NCBI RefSeq assembly: GCF_050436995.1
Contig: NC_134757.1
Coordinates: 10,242,501 to 10,306,500 of the forward strand
DNA from: Anticarsia gemmatalis
Lineage: Eukaryota > Arthropoda > Insecta > Lepidoptera > Erebidae
DNA: 64,000 bases
Direction: 5' to 3'
Part shown: positions 51,620 to 61,459 of the stretch, one piece after another
Layout of the letters: the number at the start of each line of letters is the position of its first letter
Numbering within the stretch: position 1 is the first letter of the stretch
The notes under the pieces: model-generated
What the model saw: the letters and a program-made list of their open reading frames with translations, nothing else
What the model was told of the DNA's origin: nothing
Databases searched by the model: none
Translations under genes and position numbers: made by a program

Positions 51620-53440
51620 TTTGTTTATGGTGTCCAAGGTGCACTATACGCAGACACGCTGTTCCCTCACTCTTTTAACCCGGTGGTACAATATCCAACA
51701 CGACTAGTAAATGTTCAGGTTCACGACCGATGGTTTTACATGCTCTTCCAGGCATTGAGATCTGCGGCCTTGAATAATTCCTAAGCATTGAGGTCTTTGA
51801 CATTAACTTCCTCATTTCGAATTTCCAGATAGAAAAACTTAAGAGATATGAGATTTTTGGTCCGATCTTGGATTCGAACCCAACACCTTTGTGTCATACA
51901 TTATTAATATGATATACATAGCATACATTACTGAATGACCTATATACCTAGAGATGGATACTGTACATACACAGTAGTTAACCGTGTTAACCAACAAAGT
52001 TTTCACGTGCACTCGCGCTAAATGCTGTTACGAAATAGTTGCAAGTTGAGCCAGTTATTTTTAGTATGAACGGTTTTGTTTCTATTTAGTTTGAGGTTTT
52101 TAACTTTATATTTGAAGTGTTTTCATTCAATTTTACTGATAAAAAGGTGAAGAGATTTTTGTTGCATGCGATAGCTTCTGGCAAATTATATTTGTGTGAG
52201 ATAACATTCTAACAATTATGATAAGCTACAGGTTTACCTTATTATATCATGACATTAGGGTGGGGTAGTAAGCGTGAAACCGCAATTATTGAGGTATATG
52301 TATTCTTATTTAATTTAGAAAATACCAATAGTTCCGACTATTGGTCTAGGTTAATGCTCCGGCATTAACTGCGTTCAGACAGCCTTTTGAATCGGATTAT
52401 ATATTTTACTTATTATGTATATGTGTTGTCCACAGGTATATAACAAAGCTGTATGGTGTTACCGTCGTCTGAAACATCATCATCATGCTGTAGAGATTCT
52501 AAGGTAATTGTTATTTACCTTTCTAAGCATTGCTATATAGCATGATCCACTTTTATAGAACCTTAGGTAGTAATTAGAGTAGTAGAGAAGTCCCTCTAGT
52601 TTCTGTTGATGAAAACACTTTTTTTTCGTCTTAAGTAAATGGTTGGTTTTATTTATTGATAGTTGCCAGTATATTTTACTCGTAGAATGTGATTTTTGAG
52701 GACTGTAACGAATGAACAAAGATGTTACATTTGTGGAGATATCTCTCAATCTGAAGCCGCACTTAATCATCTGCAAAAGATGGATACCGGCCAATGATAA
52801 GAATTTAGAATTTGCTGTTAAGTACACGTATTTTTTTTTCTATAACAATACGTTTATTATGTAGAATTCTAGAAGTTAGACAGAATTCCAAATTTTAGAG
52901 TACCAAATATAAAACTGTAGCTTTGGTAAAACTTGATTGCAGAATGTTTCTACGTTTCGTCTCAATTAATCTATCAAACCATTTAATAATATTATCCTTA
53001 ACACAAATGGTTCTTCTCAAAGCAGTGACTGACTGATAGACATGCAAACATCAAACCATTTCCTTGTTCATCTTCAAAGTTAACTCTTGTGTTTATGAAG
53101 CGACAGGAATAACAACAAACCGACGCTACTTCGCGGTCAGTTGCCAAACTGAGGAGATTGTGTATCCTCTTCCTATTATCTGTAAAGGCAAGCACACACA
53201 AAGATTAACAATTTAAAAACACATATTTAGGAGTTTTTTGGATGATTAAAGCTGTAAAAGAATTTGGGCTCAATTCGAATGTTAACTTCAAATGTTCAAA
53301 TCTCTCTTTGTTGTTATCATATAACTTTAGTGATAATTTGCCGTGAAATGCTAGTATCAGCGTCTTGTCTCATAAAATACACTGTATATAGTACAATATA
53401 ACATCAATTCAGGTATTTAAACTATCGCGGCTTGTACACA
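51620..53440. other. Intergenic stretch with a tRNA-like scrap
   Basis: At about 51860-51885 the words GATTCGAACCCAACACC (reverse B-box) indicate a SINE-head remnant. Frames up to 114 codons (minus strand 52827-52483) have no domain or splice context. Confidence 0.45.
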
Positions 53441-53442
53441 CA

Positions 53443-53690
53443 TCTATACTAATATTATAAAGCTTAAGATTTTGTTTGTTTGTTTGTTTGAACGCGCTAA
53501 CCTCGGGAACTACTGGTCCGATTTGAAAAATTCTTTCAGTGTTAGATAGCCCATTTATCGATGAAGGCTATAGGCTATATATCATCACGCTACGACCAAT
53601 AGGAGCAGATTATCAGTGAAAAATGTTACAAAAACGGGGAAAATTATGATTCTCTTATGTGACGCAAGCGAAGTTGCGCGGGTCAGCTAG
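53443..53690 (+). mobile_element. Helitron, complete non-autonomous copy (Lep1-like)
   Basis: It starts TCTATACTAATATTATAAAG directly after A, carries a (GTTT)n run, and ends GCGAAGTTGCGCGGGTCAGC then TAG, directly before T. All Helitron end rules are met, making it the reference copy of this family in the window (248 bp). Confidence 0.82.
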
Positions 53691-54699
53691 TCTGATATAA
53701 AATTGCTAACGGGTCTTAAACGCAATGGAATTTTTTAAGGTTCAATTCAGTCACATAGCTCTATTTTAATACCGTGTTTTAAAACATCAAGACATTTCAC
53801 TATCGATGCCATCGTCGTATCGTCAACCGCCGTGGAAATGCTCGTGTGTTGTAATCCTAAATTAACTGTCCAAACAAAATGTCGTCTATATATTATTTCA
53901 AGCTGTCCAAACTTCCCATCTGATGAAATCTTTGACCAGATTAAAGGCAACTTTGTTTAGCCCGGACACACTAGCGGAGTAGCGCCGCGTCCCGTTTTAA
54001 TTTGGGTTATGAAAATTGATTCTGTTAGAAACGATGCATGTCCAATTATTTTGTAAATAGCCCTTCGCTCAATGCACTGATTAAAAGTAGTTTTGTAATT
54101 GATGAACAGATTTCAGAACTTGTAATATATAGATAGATACCAGTAGAAATAAGTTTTTTACCTATATTAATTTATTTTGTAGTCAGAAATTTTGGCATGC
54201 ATTTTTATTAAAAGTAATTAGCTAAGTAGCAATGTAAAAACAAAGTTCTAATTTGTAATTAAGAGCTTGTGATATGTCTTAGCGAAGATTCTTAAGTCAT
54301 CTTAAACGCCCTTGGGCGGCTTGAACAACTTTGAAGAAAGATTCACCACTGCCTGCTTATATGTGCCAAAAATCTTTGACGTGAAATTTAACTCTTGTCA
54401 AACTATACTATTTTTCCTATAAAAAATGGGTCAAATCTTCAAAACAGTGTCGTAATCGTAAACCGAAAACCATAGGAGAGTGAATTTCGACACGTACGTG
54501 ACCCAATTTAATACGCATCGGTAGGTGTAGTTTATTCACGTCACTATTTGCATTCGTGTAAACGTTGGGAAACGAGTGTTAGGCGTGTGTCAGTGTTGGC
54601 CCAAACATTTGGCAAGTTAGACGATGGAATTGCAGTTTATTTTTTGGTTATGGTCTTAATTCCAATATTTGTAATGTTTGACACTGTCAGATCGATTTC

Positions 54700-54850
54700 C
54701 TACCACTGTCAACTATCGTAGTACTCGTAACCGGCGATCCTGTATGACAAGATGTATGGATGAGGCAAGGGAAGTTTGTAAGGATCGTAACAAGTGGTGT
54801 TCTTTGGTCTCTGGTCCAAATCTATGTCGTATAAACTACCGACGCGGCGA
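54700..54850 (+). pseudogene. Possible LINE ORF relic
   Basis: The peptide CMDEAREVCKDRNKWCSLVS resembles the ...DR..W..LV end of many lepidopteran LINE proteins. A diverged nucleotide relative lies at 35490-35570. Only about 50 codons remain. Confidence 0.35.
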
Positions 54851-55654
54851 CGACCAAGTAGCTATCTATAAATTTTATATGAAAAACTGATTACCGCGCC
54901 TTGAACTAATGAAAGCCATTTAATTCTTCAAATAATTTCGAATTAAAATGTTCCAAAGCAGTTTAAATACTTGTATTTTACTAAAATGTAGGAAAAGACA
55001 GTACTACTTTTTTTTATACGCAGTTCCGTAAGTCTAGCAGAACCAAGGAGGTAAAAATAATTTTAGAACTCTAAAAAAGTTGAAGCCTCCGCAATTTTGG
55101 GAGCTTACAATAATTTGAAGAGGTCGATCTTTTCCTAACTTTGTACAGAGAAACTCGAATCATTTAGACAAAGAATAGTTCCTTCTACTTATTTATAGAT
55201 GAGAAAGTTTATTCAATTATTTGTTTTTAGGCGATAAATTCAAGAAGTTTTGATGTCGGAACGATTTATCGTTAGGCTCTGAATAGAAGTGAATATTTGA
55301 GCTTAGTACCTTTTTGTTTGCTTATTCAGATATTTGTGCTAATAAGTTAGTGAGATAATAAATGAAGTGTAAATGAAATTATGGCATTGTTGCCTATATA
55401 CATATTTTTATTTAAATTCTCTACTATAAGTTAATAATAATTCGTAGTCTGATGTTTAACGTTGATTTGCCTAATTATTCTGAAGACTAATATAATAATA
55501 CATTAGACTAGCCTATAGGTACTTATCCAGAAGCGATGAAACCCAGTAGTTTCATACATACATCCTAAGTAATAGGGAGTCAGCCCATCGCCAAATACCG
55601 GACACGTTACTAAACCCGGGCTACTATTGAGAAATATTGTAATATAAATTAGAA

Positions 55655-55740
55655 AAAACTCTAGACTCGGGAATCGAACCTGAGACCTCATATTTAACAG
55701 TCGATTTTATTACCCAACTCCTCACAGAGGCTGTTTGTCA
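55655..55740 (-). repeat. tRNA-like SINE head
   Basis: The minus strand reads GCCTCTGTGAGGAGTTGGGT and GGTCTCAGGTTCGATTCCCG, an A-box/B-box pair. Arms do not close into a cloverleaf. It differs in sequence from the 49340 SINE. Confidence 0.5.
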
Positions 55741-56399
55741 CTGTTGCATCTTTTCGTCGTTCTATTTTTATTTTGACAGTGGCTTACCTTCTTGACTACA
55801 CGTGTCAATAGAACCAATATCTTTTTCTAAATTACAGTAGATACATTAACGTGATTTTCAAATCAGCCAGTGATATTCTCGGTATATTTGCCAAAACATA
55901 ATGTATAATTCAACAGGGTACGCCAGGATGTAGGCCGAGCGCCATTGACGAAGGTCCGCCATTTTTGTTTCGCGTTTCAAAAATCGAATTCGTTTCGTTT
56001 TTATTTTTATAAATGTAACACGGTAACATAAATTGCAGTATTTTTTGTGGATACTTTATATTGAATGAATTTTAAATTGAATATAAATACTATAGTGTTG
56101 CGTTATTTCAACTCAATGACAATTGTGTCCAATGGTGGAGGTGTCAAGTCTTCAGGTCCAGCCAGTATTGTTATGTTATTGACCAATTCAGTTCTTGAGA
56201 GGAGCATAATTTAGATTTTGGCTGGAGAATCCTTTCAAGTGAGTAATCTTTGAAAAATATATTGTAATACGTATATATCATATTAATTAGCCTACCTCTC
56301 TGGAATATAAGCGTGATATTATGTATGTATTTAAGTATAAGGTTAAGACGTTTAATCGTTTTACTAACAAATCCAATAGATTAATTCGTGATGATCACA

Positions 56400-56640
56400 T
56401 TTTGCTATGCCAAATGATCATCATCAAGTTAGCGCCCATAGTCAGTTGCGCTCACCGATCGGTAAGCGATCATTCGATAGATGCGTGGTATTTGAACTGG
56501 GCGTCTCCGTGCTTCGGAGGGTACGTTAAAAGTCGGTCCCGGTTGTTGTCAATTAAGATAACAGTCGTTAAGCCACGTCAAAGGCCTTCGGTCGGCTTGA
56601 ACAACTTTGACACAAGGTTGACCACTAACCATACAATGAG
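56400..56640 (+). repeat. Interspersed repeat copy
   Basis: GGTCCCGGTTGTTGTC, GATAACAGTCGTTAAGCCAC and TTGACCACTAACCATACAA identify a very frequent lepidopteran repeat. Related but degraded pieces lie at 5300-5470 (minus) and 54296-54360. A 109-codon frame here is not a gene. Confidence 0.6.
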
Positions 56641-57269
56641 AAGAAGTTAGCACATTTCCATCAACTTTAGCATTCCTCCCCATAGTCACTTTCCACATGC
56701 AGTCAAATAATCCACACTAATGACATGTTTTGAATACTTGGCAGTCTATATTCCTAGAAAAGCTTGGTCGATAATATTCGTGTGCCAAGCTGGGCCAGTT
56801 CGCGGAACGGGGAGCCTCCCTAACTATAGTTCCTACCTATTATTTGTTAGTACTTAGTCATAGTTCATGACACCCACGATGTGTCATGTTTACCCCCAAA
56901 TAGAACCTTTTATCATTAGTCTTTGTATGACGCACATTAGGCTAAAGCTAAATAAACTAAGCTTGAATGAGTTGTGTGTTTTTATGGGGAAAATAAATGA
57001 TTGTCAAGTTTTGAGTAAGAAAATGACAGAATGAATGGCCAGGAATCGAAATTAGAGTTTAAGGAGAGAATTTTAAGCCTTGTATAAATTCTTTCGCCAA
57101 CGGTGTACAATTTATAACTAGTGTGATTTAAAAATCATTAGACAATAAAGTAAGCGAAGCTTGTACTATGGTACCCAAATAACTGACAAACATACATCTA
57201 AATACATACTTCTATTATAGATACATTAACAACCAGGCTCAAAACAGATATTCATGCTCATCACACAAA

Positions 57270-57345
57270 TATTTGTCCCGGGTGGGATTCGGACCCACCA
57301 CACGCGGCACTTCGGTTATTGCGGCAAGTTGACCACGTTAGTGCC
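57270..57345 (-). repeat. tRNA-like SINE head
   Basis: The minus strand contains CACTAACGTGGTCAACTTGC and GGTGGGTCCGAATCCCACCC, giving A- and B-box-like parts. The T-arm (GGTGGGTCCGAATCCCACC) pairs well but no acceptor stem is formed. Confidence 0.5.
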
Positions 57346-57769
57346 AAACATGCAGTTGCACCTTTCAATATTTGTACCTATAAAATGCTAGGTAAAATCA
57401 CTATTGTATCACAGTTATCAGTGAATATTTCACAGGCGTTGATAAAGGTTTGTTGTAAAGGTCACCTCGGCTCATGAATAGGTAAGCACTGCTGAACTTT
57501 ACCGTCTGAGCCACCGATCATTTTGTGTCGTAAACACCGTGTTGTTTCATATTAATGTGCTGTTATATACCGTTTATTGTGGCTATATACTAACTTATAC
57601 ATTTTTAGGTAGGTTTAAGTAAAAAAAAAGCTTTCATTTGATAAGTTTTTTGGTTAGGCCGAAAGATTTGTTTAGGTCCAAAGATAAACCTTTTGAATGT
57701 ATTTATGGCTTTTCGAAGTTATGTGTGTATTATAAATAATTATCACTTTTTAATCTATTTACTTCTCTC

Positions 57770-57900
57770 CCTGAACGAGGGAGGAGTTAGACCTTGAGTT
57801 CACCAGGCTAGCCAAGTGTGGTTTGGGGACTATGCAAGAAATGTGTTAAACAACTTTTAGGCATGCAAGTTTAATCACGATCTTTTCCTTCACCGTTTAA
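57770..57900 (-). repeat. LINE 3'-tail fragment
   Basis: GAACGAGGGAGGAGTTAGAC, CCTTGAGTTCACCAGGCTAG and TCTTTTCCTTCACCGTTT. The clearest minus-strand copy of this family in the window. Confidence 0.6.
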
Positions 57901-57919
57901 ACCATCGATAACTATTTCT

Positions 57920-59860
57920 AATACACACATAACTTCGAAAATTCACTTTATAATTAGCAAGTAATTAATGGTCAATCCTCAAAATAAGTACAGACCTTTC
58001 TAAAAGACATTACTTGTTCATTATAACCTAATATAAAAACGCTTTTCTCAGCACCACGCTTTAATAACCATAAATTCTATAAACCCTAGAACGTTTCCAT
58101 CAAGTTGTCCAGCAGTATTTCCAACTAATTGGAAATCCAACTCGCTGGCTAAGTCGCAAAGTGGTCGTACATTAGCTTCTAATCAGCTCGGCTAACTGAA
58201 GTCATTCTTTGTACGAGCTTCATAAGCGTTTCTTAGCGTAAACTTAGATGTTTAAGTATCTGTTAAAGTTGTGGGTTCGGAATTGAGTTTAATCCAAGTA
58301 CCTACTAATACTGATTGTACTATAATTTTGATTCCGTTGGAGGATTGCTTCTTAGTTTTCAAGTAAGTTGGCGATGTCAGATTTTATTTTAACCGGTTTG
58401 TTCATTTAAGGTGTAATTTGATAGGCAGACGGACAATTATTTTCGCTAATATAATGTCATTATGCATAAAGTTTGAGGCATTTACCAAAGTATGTGAACA
58501 CCTCAAACATTTTGTCAAAAACTTGATTTGTTCATATTACGGCATTTACGTAATGATCTTACCTAGTTTAACACAAAGCCGAGATCGTGACTCGAAAAAG
58601 CCTTTAATCAGCTCAAATAGTGAATGAAACTTTGTACATGAACGCAAAGGCAGCGCGAGTCAGCTAATTATAAATATTTTAATTAGTATACACTCGTGTA
58701 CAAATAAAAATCAACAATCTAAGACGTCTAACTCACGTGATTGTGTTAAAAGTAAATAAATTAGTTTGTATACAAACGAAATGTTTACCAACAAGAGTTT
58801 ACACGCGATAAACACAAGTAAAACGTAGTTTAATGATGAATGCTACATACGTACACACACATACACTCTAACTTAGACGCACACTTGTGTATTTCAATAC
58901 CTCGTAGACTAATGTCACCGTGGGTTGAGAACTACAGCGCATTTTCGACAATGAAATTTAGAATTTCGGAAATACAGGTGACCGCAAAAAATTATGATTT
59001 TTTACTGTAGGCTGTGCTCATATTGTCTCACTGCTCGGAAAGCATCTGCTTCTAGAATAAGGGAAGAGTTAAGGTGGCTCCTCCTCATTTACTAACTTAC
59101 TAAGTGCGTATTTGGGACTGCGCATCTTTCATACTTTTTGTGATATATTTTGCACCCAAATGTATTCAAAAGAATGGAATTAAAATACAATTAAAAGCAT
59201 CTCTTTACTAAAGTAATATATCAAAATATTGTTATGTCGTCAACCGCTGGACGTAGATAAATAATAAATTAACTAACGGTCACTGCTCAATAGATAAAAT
59301 ATATCTAGTTAAGAATACGCGCTTATGCATACAGTCATCAGTCAGTTTGGTTATTCAGTCTATTCACGTACTATTTTAAGTCGTCGACAGTGCATAATCA
59401 CTATTAGCACACACACATATCCATAAACTCTTACTTACAATATCTATTTGTAACTCGTTACACTTATATTACAATGAAAGTTAAATAAAAGGAGATATTG
59501 CGCCGGTATCGGTCAGCTGAGGACAGATATGACGCAAATATAACACGACTTGTTTCTACGTAATAACGTGAATGCAGACAGAGTGGCGAGGTGGAACTAT
59601 TTCTCATTACACACGATGTATGCATGACAATTCAAGATAAGTTTTCATTTGACATGTAGTTGAAAATGTCTTTTAAAAATGGCGGTACATATAGCTATTG
59701 CTAGTTTTTGCTATGTCTATTAGCAACAGTTACATATTCTAAAAATTTTATTAAGAGCTGATTAGAGAAGTATCTAGATTTTTTTGTGAATTTCAGTCAT
59801 CCGCAGAATTAGCAAGGGAAAGTTGACTGAGAATTTACTTTGGAGATATAGTCCATTGAA
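57920..59860. other. Intergenic stretch, nothing supported
   Basis: AT-rich with no gene. A Helitron-like 3' scrap (AGGCAGCGCGAGTCAGCTAA) lies at about 58648-58668. Confidence 0.45.
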
Positions 59861-59883
59861 ATGTTACATGAGTTTTACATTTG

Positions 59884-60960
59884 TTAGAGGACGCAATTTT
59901 ATTTTTGGAACATGTAGGGGGGGACAATAGAAGCTTAACTTGAAGTTTGTGGGGTCGCCACTCTTGTCCCCCGGCCGCCATCTTGGAAAAGGGGGTGGAA
60001 ACACTTTTTTCGCTATATCTCGGAAACTATGCGTCTTACAATAAAATTGTAAAAGCATAATTTGTAGCAAATTATTTTACCTACATATATGTTTAATAAC
60101 TTTGCCCTAAATTGACAATTAAAGAAGTTATAAGCAAAAAAGTTATTATTTTTTTATAAAATTTTTCTTTCCGAACCCGGTCTACTTTGAAGCGCTGTAA
60201 CTGAATTTCTAATTAATGAAATTTAAAAAAGCTAAAGGGAAAAATTTTCTTCAAAAAATACTCTACAAGATTGGTCTTTGGTATTTTTTTTGTATACATA
60301 TAAATCAACTTAGCCTTTTTTCCAAACTATGTTGGAGTCGGCTTTCAGTCTCACCAGATGCAGCTGAATACCAGTGTTTTACATGGAGCGACTGCCTATC
60401 TGACCTCCACAACCCAGTTACCTGGTATATAACACGATACCCTTCGGTAAGACTGGTTGTCAGACTTTCAAGCTTCTGACTACTGTTAACGACGGTCAAA
60501 GATCTTCGGAAATGACAGCCGGGACCCACCATTTAACGTGCTTTCCAAAACAAGGAGGAACTCGATATGTGTACATTGGTCACCCATCTACAGAACCACC
60601 TCGGCAAGCGTGGCTTAACCTCAGAGATCTATCCGCGCGGCTGTCGTCAAAAAAAGTTATAGAGAAAATAATGAAATGTTTGTAAAAAAAAATCACTTTT
60701 TTGCTTATAACTTCTTTAATTGTCAATTTAGGGCAAAAAGTTAATAAACATACATATATGTAGGTAAAATAATTTGCTACAAATTATGCTTTCACAATTT
60801 TGTTGTAAGACGCATAGTTTCCGAGATATAGCGAAAAAAGTTTTTCCACCCCCTTTTCCAAGATGGCGGCCGGGGGACAAGAGTGGCGACCCCACAAACT
60901 TCAAGTTAAGCTTCTATTGAACCCCCCTACACGTTCCATAAATAAAATTGCGTCCTCTAA
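59884..60960. mobile_element. Foldback element with about 280-bp inverted arms
   Basis: The left arm 59884-60160 and right arm 60680-60960 are inverted copies (ends TTAGAGGACGCAATTTTATT and its complement). They share ATATCTCGGAAACTATGCGT and a GCCGCCATCTTGG motif. TA or TTA/TAA at both borders could be the target duplication. The loop of about 510 bp carries an inserted SINE-like repeat. No transposase is present. Confidence 0.85.
60250..60655 (+). repeat. SINE-like repeat nested in the foldback loop
   Basis: From about CAACTTAGCC to CTCAGAGATCTATCC, including AACTATGTTGGAGTCGGCTT and CCAGATGCAGCTGAATACCA. It is the longest copy of the family also seen at 16962-17155 and 50100-50330. Being nested, it inserted after the foldback element. 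Confidence 0.65.
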
Positions 60961-61295
60961 AAAATGCAATATTCGGCCCTCAAATAGTAACATTTCAATG
61001 GACTAATACACGAAATTAATAATTTGAATCTAGATACACCGTGCACGTACTCTCTTGTCGTCTCTGTGAGTTGTTGTACTATAGTGAATAGTAAAAAGTC
61101 AATATTACTGAAGCCCAACGTGGGACTAATTTTATACCAAACATAGACGACTAACGTCAAGTTCTTGAGCAAACACGTAACTATAATTACTTTCCATTTT
61201 CAGATATTTTAAGGTAACCAAATTGTTACGTGCCGTAAAAAATCTATCAGCAAAATTAGATTTACACCACAAAAGTGCCAGCTATTTTTGTAGTA

Positions 61296-61450
61296 TTGTT
61301 GGAATTTACGTAAATTACCCCCTCTTCCGGCGTAGTAGGGGCCACGGAAATGACGTCATTGAAGTGTATAGTCTTTTAAGGTCGTGTCTATATATAGAAT
61401 AGGTACGCGTGTCGAGGTTGTTACCCCTTATTATATATAACCCTGAAGTA
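61296..61450 (+). promoter_or_regulatory. Promoter-like or solo-LTR-like segment
   Basis: A perfect CRE palindrome TGACGTCA (61351-61358) is followed 30 bp on by TCTATATATAGAA. The segment is flanked by ACCCCCTC and TACCCCTTATTATATATAA. It could be a core promoter or an LTR fragment. Ends typical of an LTR (TG...CA with duplications) are not clear. Confidence 0.3.
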
Positions 61451-61459
61451 TTTTGTATT

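Noticed and set aside
52483..52827. 114-codon minus-strand frame
   Set aside because: AT-driven Lys/Asn/Tyr/Ser-rich sequence with no recognisable motif; the flanks show no gene signals.
57270..57345. tRNA gene
   Set aside because: The T-arm pairs but the acceptor and anticodon stems do not; more likely a SINE head or tRNA pseudogene.
59884..60960. Assembly-fold artefact explaining the large inverted repeat
   Set aside because: The arms differ by scattered substitutions and small indels and have distinct flanks, so they are not a mirrored read error, though long reads would settle it.
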